From Rhizobium ruizarguesonis (GTDB taxonomy: Bacteria > Pseudomonadota > Alphaproteobacteria > Rhizobiales > Rhizobiaceae), in contig NZ_PQIG01000122.1 in NCBI RefSeq assembly GCF_012349115.1, positions 186,001-250,000 of the forward strand: DNA of 64,000 nucleotides, read 5' to 3'. How positions within the stretch are numbered: position 1 is the stretch's first letter; every line of letters starts with the position of its first letter. The notes beneath the pieces are model-generated. The model did not search any database. It was given only the letters and a program-made list of their open reading frames with translations, and was not told the DNA's origin. Both the position numbers and the translations under genes were made by a program. Positions 26,180 through 34,820 of the stretch are shown here, piece after piece.

Positions 26180-27250
26180 ATGGCACGTATCACCCTCGAT
26201 CATATTCGACATGCCTATGGGCCGAACCCGAAGAGCGAGAAGGACTACGCTCTCAAGGAAGTGCACCACGAGTGGAACGATGGCGGTGCCTATGCGCTGC
26301 TCGGACCTTCAGGCTGCGGAAAAACCTCGCTGCTCAATATCATTTCCGGCCTTATTCAGCCCTCCGAAGGGCGAATTCTCTTCGACGGACAGGATGTTAC
26401 GAACCTGCCGACGCAGCAGCGAAATATTGCGCAGGTATTCCAGTTTCCGGTCATCTACGACACGATGACCGTCTATGACAATCTGGCTTTCCCATTGCGC
26501 AACCGCGGAGTCGCGGAGCCTGATGTTGATCGTCGTGTCCGCGAAATATTGGAGATGATTGATCTTGCAGACTGGGCCAAGCGTCGCGCGCGCGGTTTGA
26601 CGGCGGACCAAAAGCAGAAGATTTCGCTCGGCCGCGGCCTCGTGCGCTCGGATGTGAACGCGATTCTCTTCGACGAGCCGCTCACTGTTATCGATCCGCA
26701 TATGAAATGGGTGCTGCGATCGCAGCTGAAGCGGCTGCATAAGCAGTTCGGTTTTACCATGGTCTATGTCACGCATGACCAGACGGAGGCGCTGACCTTC
26801 GCCGACAAAGTCGTGGTGATGTACGATGGCGAGATCGTGCAGATCGGCACGCCGGCCGAGCTCTTCGAGCGTCCGAGCCATACCTTCGTCGGCTACTTCA
26901 TCGGTTCTCCGGGCATGAACTTCATGCCAGCCAAGGTGGAAGGCCGCACGGTTCGGGTCGGCGAGCATGCGCTGACGCTCGACTATGCGCCAAAGACTTC
27001 GGCAGCGGCCAAGGTAGAGCTTGGAATCCGGCCCGAGTTTGTTCGGATCGGCCGCGAGGGCATGCCTGTGACCGTCAGCAAGGTGGAAGATATCGGCCGG
27101 CAGAAGATCGTCCGCGCGCAGTTTGCCGGCCAGCCGATCGCGATCGTCGTCCCTGAGGACGAGGACATTCCGGCTGATCCTCGGGTGACCTTCGAGCCAT
27201 CGGGTATCAGTATCTATGCCGACTCTTGGCGCGCCGGACCGGAGGCTTGA
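26180..27250 (+). CDS. glpT: Glycerol ABC transporter ATPase 2, with degenerate signature motif
   Basis: A 356-residue MalK-type ATPase starting 10 bases after glpS. Walker A GPSGCGKTS (42-50), Q-loop Gln88, Walker B AILFDEP with Glu166, and switch His199 (VYVTHDQTEA) are all intact. The signature, however, reads LTADQ (140-144) instead of LSGGQ, and the D-loop is TVIDP. In a GlpS-GlpT heterodimer the site made by GlpT Walker motifs and GlpS signature is therefore complete, while the opposite site lacks both the His and the signature. GGAGG near its end serves the overlapping glpP start (TGATG). Confidence 0.92.
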   Translation: MARITLDHIRHAYGPNPKSEKDYALKEVHHEWNDGGAYALLGPSGCGKTSLLNIISGLIQPSEGRILFDGQDVTNLPTQQRNIAQVFQFPVIYDTMTVYDNLAFPLRNRGVAEPDVDRRVREILEMIDLADWAKRRARGLTADQKQKISLGRGLVRSDVNAILFDEPLTVIDPHMKWVLRSQLKRLHKQFGFTMVYVTHDQTEALTFADKVVVMYDGEIVQIGTPAELFERPSHTFVGYFIGSPGMNFMPAKVEGRTVRVGEHALTLDYAPKTSAAAKVELGIRPEFVRIGREGMPVTVSKVEDIGRQKIVRAQFAGQPIAIVVPEDEDIPADPRVTFEPSGISIYADSWRAGPEA

Positions 27251-28119
27251 TGATGGAAAAAACCTGGAACAACAAAGCGTGGTTTCTGGTCCTGCCGGTC
27301 CTCGTGCTGGTGGCATTCTCGGCCGTCATTCCCTTGATGACGGTTGTGAACTATTCCGTTCAGGACACTTTCGGAAACAACCAGTTCTTCTGGAACGGAA
27401 CTGACTGGTTTACCGAAATCCTGCATTCCGACCGATTCTGGGCCGCCCTACAGCGAAACCTGATTTTTTCGTTGATCATTCTCGCTCTTGAGATCCCGCT
27501 CGGTATCTTCATTGCGCTCAACATGCCGAAATCGGGCATCGGCGTGCCGGTGTGCCTGGTTCTGATGGCGCTACCACTGCTGATCCCGTGGAACGTTGTC
27601 GGCACGATCTGGCAGGTGTTCGGCCGCAACGACATTGGTTTGTTTGGCTATTACATCAATGCCATCGGCATCGATTACAACTATGTGCAGGATCCGTTCG
27701 ACGCCTGGGTGACGATCATCATCATGGATGTCTGGCACTGGACGAGCCTGGTCGTCTTGCTCTGCTATGCAGGCCTCGTTTCCATTCCGGATGCTTTCTA
27801 TCAGGCAGCCAAGATCGACGGTGCCTCTCGTTGGGCTGTGTTCCGCTATATCCAGCTGCCAAAGATGAAGCGCGTTCTTCTGATCGCCGTGCTGCTGCGT
27901 TTCATGGATAGTTTCATGATCTACACCGAGCCTTTTGTCGTCACTGGTGGCGGTCCCGGCAACGCGACCACTTTCCTGTCGATCGATCTGGTCAAGACCG
28001 CCCTCGGACAGTTTGACCTCGGTCCGGCCGCTGCCATGTCGCTGGTCTATTTCCTGATCATCCTGCTGCTTTCGTGGGTGTTCTACACCGTCATGACAAG
28101 CCACGACGCGGAGAATTGA
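27250..28119 (+). CDS. glpP: Glycerol ABC transporter permease 1
   Basis: A 289-residue MalF/UgpA-type inner-membrane permease with six hydrophobic helices. The ATPase-coupling EAA loop is AAKIDGASRWAVF near residues 190-205. The start ATG 27250 overlaps the glpT stop by one base and has GGAGG seven bases upstream. With GlpQ it forms the glycerol pathway across the membrane. Confidence 0.92.
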   Translation: MMEKTWNNKAWFLVLPVLVLVAFSAVIPLMTVVNYSVQDTFGNNQFFWNGTDWFTEILHSDRFWAALQRNLIFSLIILALEIPLGIFIALNMPKSGIGVPVCLVLMALPLLIPWNVVGTIWQVFGRNDIGLFGYYINAIGIDYNYVQDPFDAWVTIIIMDVWHWTSLVVLLCYAGLVSIPDAFYQAAKIDGASRWAVFRYIQLPKMKRVLLIAVLLRFMDSFMIYTEPFVVTGGGPGNATTFLSIDLVKTALGQFDLGPAAAMSLVYFLIILLLSWVFYTVMTSHDAEN

Positions 28120-28120
28120 A

Positions 28121-29032
28121 ATGAGCACCTCCAACGAAACGACAGCGAGCCGAAAAATCTCTGGCGTTACCAGTGTCGCAAGCGGTCTCTCCTCCGATGA
28201 AGTCAGCCGTCTGATGCGCCGGCGCGGCGAGGAATCACGCTGGTGGTGGGTGGTTCCGACGATCTATATCATTGTGCTCCTGCTGCCGATCTATTGGCTC
28301 GTCAACATGAGCTTCAAGACCAACGCGGAAATCGTCAATTCTCTGACGCTTTATCCTCATAATCCGACGATCGCCAATTACGTGACGATCTTCACGGAGA
28401 AGGCCTGGTATTCCGGATACATCAATTCAATCACCTATGTCGTGATCAACATGGTGATCTCGGTGGCAGCCGCGCTGCCGGCGGCCTATGCCTTCTCCCG
28501 TTATCGGTTCCTTGGTGACAAGCATCTTTTCTTCTGGTTGCTGACGAACCGGATGGCGCCGCCGGCGGTCTTTGCCCTGCCGTTCTTCCAGCTCTACTCA
28601 GCCTTTGGACTGATCGATACGCACATCGCCGTGGCATTGGCGCATTGCCTCTTCAACGTGCCGCTTGCGGTCTGGATCCTTGAAGGCTTCATGTCCGGCG
28701 TGCCGAAGGAAATCGACGAAACGGCCTATATCGATGGCTATTCGTTCCCGCGCTTTTTCCTGAAGATCTTCACGCCGCTGATTGCGAGCGGCATAGGTGT
28801 CGCCTGCTTCTTCTGCTTCATGTTCTCTTGGGTCGAGTTGCTGATCGCACGAACGCTGACGACGACCGACGCGAAGCCGATCGCTGCCACCATGACCCGT
28901 ACCGTCTCTGCATCCGGCATGGATTGGGGCCTGCTCGCCGCCGCGGGTGTTCTGACCTTGATCCCAGGAGCGCTGGTGATCTGGTTTGTGCGCAATTACA
29001 TCGCCAAGGGCTTCGCCCTGGGGAGGGTTTGA
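28121..29032 (+). CDS. glpQ: Glycerol ABC transporter permease 2
   Basis: A 303-residue MalG/UgpE-type permease. A 40-residue polar N-terminal extension (ending RRRGEESRWWWV) precedes six hydrophobic helices. The EAA loop is DETAYIDGYSFPRFF. It starts one base after the glpP stop, and its own stop overlaps the next ATG (TGATG at 29030-29034), so translation is coupled through the operon. Confidence 0.92.
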   Translation: MSTSNETTASRKISGVTSVASGLSSDEVSRLMRRRGEESRWWWVVPTIYIIVLLLPIYWLVNMSFKTNAEIVNSLTLYPHNPTIANYVTIFTEKAWYSGYINSITYVVINMVISVAAALPAAYAFSRYRFLGDKHLFFWLLTNRMAPPAVFALPFFQLYSAFGLIDTHIAVALAHCLFNVPLAVWILEGFMSGVPKEIDETAYIDGYSFPRFFLKIFTPLIASGIGVACFFCFMFSWVELLIARTLTTTDAKPIAATMTRTVSASGMDWGLLAAAGVLTLIPGALVIWFVRNYIAKGFALGRV

Positions 29033-29328
29033 TGAGCTTTTCGCTTCCCGATTTTTCATGGATGGCATGGACCTGGCCGACGGCCACTTTCTTCGTCGTC
29101 ATCGCATTGCTGCTGATCGGCATGGGGGTCTGGGAATACGCCGCTCCGGGCGGCAATCCCCGGATCGGAATCCTGCGCTTCGAGACGACGCGCGGCGACC
29201 GGCTTTTCCTTTCGCTGCTCGGCAGCGCCTTTATCCATCTTGCCTGGCTTGGTCTCGCTGGATCAAGCCTCTGGTGGGCTCTCGCTCTCTCCGTTGTCTA
29301 CGCCGTTGGCGTATTCCGTTACGTGTGA
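29032..29328 (+). CDS. glpU: Small membrane protein of the glycerol operon (DUF2160)
   Basis: A 98-residue protein with three hydrophobic segments (ATFFVVIALLLIGMGVWEY, LLGSAFIHLAWLGLAG, WWALALSVVYAVG) and an internal basic stretch, matching DUF2160. The gene is conserved between the permease and binding-protein genes of rhizobial glp operons, and the R. leguminosarum operon genes were all found necessary for growth on glycerol. The molecular role is unknown; a transporter accessory subunit is the simple inference. GGGAGGG precedes the overlapping start. Confidence 0.85.
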   Translation: MSFSLPDFSWMAWTWPTATFFVVIALLLIGMGVWEYAAPGGNPRIGILRFETTRGDRLFLSLLGSAFIHLAWLGLAGSSLWWALALSVVYAVGVFRYV

Positions 29329-29409
29329 GGCAAACTGATGCAGATGGCCAGGGTTTTTCTGGCCGCCTGAGACGTGAAGACTGCAATCGCAAAACCCTGG
29401 GAGGATATC

Positions 29410-31134
29410 ATGCGAAGGCATTTATTGACGACGACAGCAGCCGTGCTGCTGGCCATGACCGGGTCGGCCTATGCCGGCATGGACGAGGCAAAGACTTTTC
29501 TGGATAAAGAGATCGGCGACGTGTCGACGCTCTCTCGCGCCGACCAGGAAAAGGAAATGCAATGGTTCATCGATGCTGCGAAGCCTTTCCAAGGGATGGA
29601 CATCAAGGTTGTTTCGGAAACCTTGACCACCCACAAGTATGAGTCCGAGGTTCTGGCTCCGGCCTTTACTGCGATTACCGGGATAAAGGTCACGCACGAC
29701 GTCATTCAAGAGGGTGACGTTGTCGAGAAGATCCAGACGCAGATGCAGACCGGGCAGAACCTGTATGACGGCTGGGTCAACGACTCCGACTTGATCGGCA
29801 CCCACTGGCGCTATCAGCAGGTGCGCAACCTGACCGACTGGATGGCCGGCGAAGGCAAGGACGTTACCAACCCCGGCCTCGATATCGACGACTTCATCGG
29901 CACCAAGTTCACGACAGCGCCGGACAAGAAGCTCTACCAGCTTCCCGACCAGCAGTTCGCCAACCTCTACTGGTTCCGTTACGACTGGTTCAACGACGAG
30001 AAGAACAAGGCCGATTTCAAGGCGAAATACGGCTACGATCTCGGCGTTCCGGTCAACTGGTCGGCCTATGAGGACATTGCCGAATTCTTTACCGGCCGCG
30101 ACGTCAACGGCAAGAAGGTCTTCGGCCATATGGATTACGGCAAGAAGGACCCGTCGCTCGGCTGGCGCTTCACCGACGCCTGGCTGTCGATGGCCGGCAA
30201 TGGTGACAAGGGTCTGCCGAACGGTCTTCCAGTCGACGAATGGGGTATCAAGGTCGACGAGAATTCGCGTCCCGTCGGTTCGTGCGTCGCGCGTGGCGGC
30301 GATACCAACGGCCCTGCATCGGTCTATTCGATCCAGAAGTATCTCGATTGGTTGAAGGCTTACGCACCGCCGGAAGCTCAGGGCATGACGTTCTCGGAAT
30401 CCGGTCCGGTGCCGGCGCAGGGTAACGTCGCGCAGCAGATCTTCTGGTACACGGCGTTCACCGCAGACATGGTCAAGCCTGGCCTGCCTGTCATGAACGA
30501 AGACGGTACGCCGAAATGGCGCATGGCACCGAGCCCGCATGGCGTTTACTGGAAAGACGGCATGAAGCTTGGCTATCAGGACGTCGGTTCCTGGACGCTG
30601 ATGAAATCGACCCCGACGGACCGTGCAAAAGCCGCGTGGCTCTATGCACAGTTCGTGACCTCGAAGACGATTGACGTGAAGAAGAGCCAGCTCGGTCTCA
30701 CCTTCATCCGCGAATCCACCATTCGCGACAAGAGCTTTACGGAGCGCGCTCCGAAGCTCGGCGGTCTGATCGAGTTCTATCGCTCGCCTGCGCGTGTTCA
30801 GTGGTCGCCAACCGGCACCAACGTCCCCGACTATCCGAAGCTGGCTCAGCTTTGGTGGCAGGCTATCGGTGACGCCGCTGCCGGCGCCAAGACGCCGCAG
30901 GAAGCCATGGATTCTCTTTGCGGCGAGCAGGAGAAGGTCATGGGACGTATCGAGAAATCGGGCGTCCAGGGCGATATCGGCCCGAAACTCGCTGAAGAGC
31001 AAGACCTCGCTTATTGGAACGCGGATGCGGTGAAGAAGGGCAACCTTGCACCGCAGCTGAAGATCGAGAACGAGAAGGAAAAGCCGGTCACGGTCAACTA
31101 CGACGAACTCGTCAAGAGCTGGCAGTCGAAGTAA
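29410..31134 (+). CDS. glpV: Glycerol-binding periplasmic protein of the ABC transporter
   Basis: A 574-residue extracytoplasmic solute-binding protein, longer than most family members. The signal peptide MRRHLLTTTAAVLLAMTGSA is cleaved after AYA at residue 22. GGGAGGATATC precedes ATG 29410. The body has the SBP_bac_1 layout (VVSETLTTHKYESEV at the first domain, VGSWTLMKSTPTDRAKAAW late). It is the last transporter gene; two perfect hairpins separate it from glpK, which may protect its message and raise its level over the membrane subunits. Confidence 0.92.
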   Translation: MRRHLLTTTAAVLLAMTGSAYAGMDEAKTFLDKEIGDVSTLSRADQEKEMQWFIDAAKPFQGMDIKVVSETLTTHKYESEVLAPAFTAITGIKVTHDVIQEGDVVEKIQTQMQTGQNLYDGWVNDSDLIGTHWRYQQVRNLTDWMAGEGKDVTNPGLDIDDFIGTKFTTAPDKKLYQLPDQQFANLYWFRYDWFNDEKNKADFKAKYGYDLGVPVNWSAYEDIAEFFTGRDVNGKKVFGHMDYGKKDPSLGWRFTDAWLSMAGNGDKGLPNGLPVDEWGIKVDENSRPVGSCVARGGDTNGPASVYSIQKYLDWLKAYAPPEAQGMTFSESGPVPAQGNVAQQIFWYTAFTADMVKPGLPVMNEDGTPKWRMAPSPHGVYWKDGMKLGYQDVGSWTLMKSTPTDRAKAAWLYAQFVTSKTIDVKKSQLGLTFIRESTIRDKSFTERAPKLGGLIEFYRSPARVQWSPTGTNVPDYPKLAQLWWQAIGDAAAGAKTPQEAMDSLCGEQEKVMGRIEKSGVQGDIGPKLAEEQDLAYWNADAVKKGNLAPQLKIENEKEKPVTVNYDELVKSWQSK

Positions 31135-31143
31135 GGCGGACCC

Positions 31144-31203
31144 GGCCGGAAGCGACGGGGCTTCCGGCCATCACTTCCTGCCACCGGCAACAAGCCGGTG
31201 GCA
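31144..31203 (+). repeat. Two tandem perfect hairpins between glpV and glpK
   Basis: Hairpin 1: GGCCGGAAGC (31144-31153) with GCTTCCGGCC (31160-31169). Hairpin 2: TGCCACCGGC (31179-31188) with GCCGGTGGCA (31194-31203), loop AACAA. Neither is followed by a U-run, so they look like intercistronic stabilisers or partial attenuators rather than full terminators. Confidence 0.7.
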
Positions 31204-31281
31204 CCCACAATCTTTCTCTCATGAAACGTCCGCGTCCTGCTGTCCTCGGCAGGAGCGGTTTCGTGCGAGCCGGAGACGGAT

Positions 31282-32784
31282 ATGAGCGGCTATATTCTTT
31301 CAATCGACCAGGGCACGACATCGTCGCGCGCAATCATCTTCGATGGCGACATGAAAACGGCCGGCTCGGCGCAGGCGGAGATCACCCAATATTATCCGCA
31401 GCCTGGATGGGTGGAGCACGACGCCGCCGAAATCTGGCAGTCCGTCGTCGATACTGTGCGCAGGGCGATCGCCGATGCCGGACTTGATGCCGCCGACATT
31501 GCCGCGATCGGCATTACTAATCAGCGCGAGACGGCGGTCGTCTGGGATCGCAGGTCCGGGACACCGCTTCACCACGCGATCGTCTGGCAGGACAGGCGCA
31601 CGGCCGAAATGTGCGATAGCCTGAAGGCAGACGGCTACGAGAAGCTGTTCAGCGCCAAGACCGGGCTGCTGCTCGACCCCTATTTCTCCGGAACAAAGCT
31701 GCGTTGGCTGCTCGACAATGTCGATGGCCTGCGTGAGAAGGCCGAGGCCGGCGATGTCTGCTTCGGCACGATCGACAGCTGGCTGATCTACAATCTGACT
31801 GATGGCCGCGTGCATGCCACCGATGCGACCAATGCGTCGAGAACGCTGCTTTATAATATCGATGACGGTGCCTGGGACGAGGAGCTTCTCGGCATTCTCC
31901 GCATTCCGGCCGCCATGCTTCCTGACGTCAGGGAATGTGCCGATGATTTCGGCCGCGTCGACAAGGCGCTGTTCGGCGCGGAACTTCCGATCCTCGGGGT
32001 CGCCGGCGACCAGCAGGCAGCGGCGATGGGCAACGCCTGCTTCGAGCCCGGCATGATGAAATCCACCTATGGCACCGGCTGCTTTGCCCTGTTGAACACC
32101 GGCCGGGATCGTGTTTCCTCCTCGAACCGGATGCTGACGACGATCGCCTGCCGGCTCGACGGCGAGACGACCTATGCGCTCGAAGGCTCGATCTTCATCG
32201 CCGGCGCCGCCGTGCAATGGCTGCGCGACGGCCTCGGCATTATCGACCAGGCGTCGGAGGCGGGAGTGCTTGCCGCCAAGGCCGATCCCGGACAGCAGGT
32301 CTACATCGTTCCGGCCTTCACCGGCCTCGGCGCCCCCTATTGGGATCCGGCTGCGCGCGGCGCGATCTTCGGTCTGACGCGAAACAGCGGGCCGGCGGAA
32401 TTTGCCCGCGCGGTGCTTGAATCCGTCGCCTACCAGACGCTCGACCTGCTGGTGGCGATGAAGAAGGACTGGGGCGTCAACCAGCTGGAAACGGTGCTGC
32501 GCGTCGATGGCGGCATGGCGGCTTCGGATTGGACGATGCAGTGCCTGGCCGACATGACGGGAAATCCTGTCGACCGGTCGGCGATCCGCGAGACGACGGC
32601 GCTGGGCGCAGCCTGGCTTGCCGGCTCGAAAGCCGGCATCTGGCCAGGCAAGCGGGATTTTGCGCAGGCCTGGGCCTACGACCGCCGCTTTAGCCCTTCG
32701 ATGGATGAGACCGAGCGGCAAACGAAGATCATCGGCTGGAAGAATGCCGTATCGCGAATGATTTCAGACGCCTCCGCGGGATAG
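31282..32784 (+). CDS. glpK: Glycerol kinase
   Basis: A 500-residue FGGY kinase (EC 2.7.1.30) that phosphorylates glycerol to glycerol-3-phosphate in the cytoplasm. Diagnostic features are DQGTTSSRAIIF from residue 9, GWVEHDAAEIW, the FGGY signatures around the active-site region (FGTIDSWLIYNLT, KSTYGTGCFALLNTG, GGMAASDWTMQCLAD), and a normal length. It closes the glp operon, feeding GlpD. The gene converges on the sugar ABC permease gene with only 15 bases between the stops. Confidence 0.97.
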   Translation: MSGYILSIDQGTTSSRAIIFDGDMKTAGSAQAEITQYYPQPGWVEHDAAEIWQSVVDTVRRAIADAGLDAADIAAIGITNQRETAVVWDRRSGTPLHHAIVWQDRRTAEMCDSLKADGYEKLFSAKTGLLLDPYFSGTKLRWLLDNVDGLREKAEAGDVCFGTIDSWLIYNLTDGRVHATDATNASRTLLYNIDDGAWDEELLGILRIPAAMLPDVRECADDFGRVDKALFGAELPILGVAGDQQAAAMGNACFEPGMMKSTYGTGCFALLNTGRDRVSSSNRMLTTIACRLDGETTYALEGSIFIAGAAVQWLRDGLGIIDQASEAGVLAAKADPGQQVYIVPAFTGLGAPYWDPAARGAIFGLTRNSGPAEFARAVLESVAYQTLDLLVAMKKDWGVNQLETVLRVDGGMAASDWTMQCLADMTGNPVDRSAIRETTALGAAWLAGSKAGIWPGKRDFAQAWAYDRRFSPSMDETERQTKIIGWKNAVSRMISDASAG

Positions 32785-32799
32785 GACCGCTTCCGGCTC

Positions 32800-33798
32800 T
32801 TACGCGCCGGCAGCCTTTCCGTTGATGAAGCTCAGGGCGAGCACGGCGAAGATCAGCGTTCCCGTGCCGACCTGCTGCCAATAGAAGTTCAGATCGGTCA
32901 GCAGAAGCCCATTGGCGACGATGCTGAGCAGCAGGGCGCCGAGTACGGTGCCGCCGACATTCGGCCGTCCGAGTGGGCTGAGCGTCGTGCCGATGAAGGT
33001 CGCGCCGATGGCATTGAGCAGGAAGGCATTGCCCGAGGAAGGGATGTAGGTGGTGACGGTTGCGGTCAGGATCAGGCCGGCGATTGCCGCGATCAACCCG
33101 ACCAGGATGAATGTCACCGCGACATGGGCCGGCGCGGCGATGCCGGAATAGCGCACGACGCCCGGCTGGATGCCGATCGACAGGATGACGCGACCGAAAC
33201 GCGTGCGGGCAAAAACAATGGCAGCAGCGGCGATGACGACGATGGCCGCGGCAAGCGGCACCGGGAAGCCGGCGATCGTGCCGTGGCCGAGGAAACGGAA
33301 GGCTTCCGGCACGCCGTTCGGCGGCAGATAGACCGGATTGCCGCCATTGGTCAGCAGCTGCTGAACGCTGCGGCCGATGAACAGCGTGCCGAGCGTGGCG
33401 AGGAACGGCGACACGCCGATCCCGGAAATCAAGAGCGCGTTGAAGGCACCGACGAACCCTCCGGCGGCCAGTCCCGCGAGTGCAGCGACTGCCACCGGCT
33501 GTCCGGCGAGGACGAGCGAGACGAAGGCAAAGCTGGCAAAATCCATCGCCGTTCCGACCGAAAGATCAATGCCGCCCGACGCGACGGCGAAGGTCATTGC
33601 GACGGAGACGATGGCAAGCAGCGTGAAATTGTTGACCAGGATGCTTTGCAGGTTGGCAGGCGACAGGAAGGTTGGCGTTGCTACGGAAAAGGCGGCAAAC
33701 ACCGCAACCAGGGCGAGGATCAAGCCATAGCGCACCAGGCCGCCGGCGATGACACGCGGCAACCCAATGCTGGCGGGGGTAGGGGTCTGGAGCGACAT
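32800..33798 (-). CDS. Sugar ABC permease 2 (RbsC/YjfF-like)
   Basis: A 332-residue inner-membrane permease of the CUT2 family with about nine hydrophobic segments and the signature SGGIDLSVGTAMDFA near residue 75. It is the last gene of a four-gene minus-strand operon (binding protein, ATPase, two permeases). Two different permeases served by one ATPase resemble the galactofuranose YtfQRT-YjfF layout; that is a layout likeness, not proof of substrate. It starts two bases after the stop of permease 1. Confidence 0.9.
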   Translation of the reverse strand: MSLQTPTPASIGLPRVIAGGLVRYGLILALVAVFAAFSVATPTFLSPANLQSILVNNFTLLAIVSVAMTFAVASGGIDLSVGTAMDFASFAFVSLVLAGQPVAVAALAGLAAGGFVGAFNALLISGIGVSPFLATLGTLFIGRSVQQLLTNGGNPVYLPPNGVPEAFRFLGHGTIAGFPVPLAAAIVVIAAAAIVFARTRFGRVILSIGIQPGVVRYSGIAAPAHVAVTFILVGLIAAIAGLILTATVTTYIPSSGNAFLLNAIGATFIGTTLSPLGRPNVGGTVLGALLLSIVANGLLLTDLNFYWQQVGTGTLIFAVLALSFINGKAAGA

Positions 33799-33800
33799 GG

Positions 33801-34820
33801 TCAGGCCTCCTGTCGACGCAGCAGCGTGGTCGCGGAAACGACGATGAGAATGAGAACGCCCTGGACGCCGCTGACCAGCGTGCTCGAAATGTTCAGCAGC
33901 TGGAAACCATTGACCAGGAAGCCGACCAAAAGGGCCGAAAGCAGCGTCCCGGTGACCGTCGGAACCAGCCGGCGCGAAAAGACCGAGCCGAGCAGGGCCG
34001 TCACGACGACGGGCAACAGCATCTCGCCGGCGCCGGTCGTGCTGCCGCTCAGATAGGAAACCGACAGGATGCCGGCGACGCCGCCGGAGACGCCGCTGGC
34101 GACGAAGGCGCCGGCCAGCAGCCGGCGAAGCGGCAGACCGGCGGCACGGGCCGCATCCGGAAACTCACCGACGGCATAGAGGCGCAGGCCGAGCGGGGTA
34201 TATTGCACCATCGCCGTGGTGATGGCCGTGAAACCGAGGAGCACATAGGCGAGAACCGGTATGCCGAAAGGATCCGAGGCCGAAAGCGTCGACAGGAAAG
34301 GCGTCGAGGCCGGCAGGACCGTATTGCCGGTCAGCACCAATTCCAGGCCGGCGACGACGTTCATGACGGCCAGCGTGGCCAGCAGCGGCACGATGCCGGC
34401 ATAAACGACGGCAATGGCATTGACCGTGCCGATCAGCGCGCCGGTGAGGATTGTCGCGGCAATCGCCGTCGCATCGCCGTAGCCGAGTTGCGTCAGGCTC
34501 GCATAGACGGCGGCGCTGAGGCCCATATTGGCAGCCAGCGACAGGTCGATGCCGCCGGTGACGACATTGGAGCCGCCGGCAATCAGCACGATCGTCAACC
34601 CGATGGCAAGCACACCGGAGATGGCCGATTGGCCAAGCACGTTGCCGATATTGCCGATGCTGAGGAAATAGGGTGCGGTCAGCGAGAAGATGAGCAGGAT
34701 GGCGGCAAATGCGATCAGCGATCCGAAGCGCAATGCCGCAGCCGCAATATTGCCGGCCGGCCGGAGAGGCGGTTCCGCAGCGGAGAAAACGGCAGGCGCA
34801 AATTCCACTTCAGCCGACAT
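33801..34820 (-). CDS. Sugar ABC permease 1 (RbsC/YtfT-like)
   Basis: A 339-residue CUT2 permease. The start ATG 34820 lies inside the end of the ATPase gene (11-base overlap), giving coupled translation; the frame is open further upstream but only as ATPase shadow. About nine helices; the family motif here is NVVTGGIDLSLAANMG near residue 90, with the Ser-Leu-Ala variation of the usual LSVG. The C-terminus ends in a basic LLRRQEA tail. Confidence 0.9.
   Translation of the reverse strand: MSAEVEFAPAVFSAAEPPLRPAGNIAAAALRFGSLIAFAAILLIFSLTAPYFLSIGNIGNVLGQSAISGVLAIGLTIVLIAGGSNVVTGGIDLSLAANMGLSAAVYASLTQLGYGDATAIAATILTGALIGTVNAIAVVYAGIVPLLATLAVMNVVAGLELVLTGNTVLPASTPFLSTLSASDPFGIPVLAYVLLGFTAITTAMVQYTPLGLRLYAVGEFPDAARAAGLPLRRLLAGAFVASGVSGGVAGILSVSYLSGSTTGAGEMLLPVVVTALLGSVFSRRLVPTVTGTLLSALLVGFLVNGFQLLNISSTLVSGVQGVLILIVVSATTLLRRQEA

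Noticed and set aside
29422..31002. Minus-strand frame of 526 codons
   Set aside because: Antisense to glpV, which has a signal peptide and operon context.
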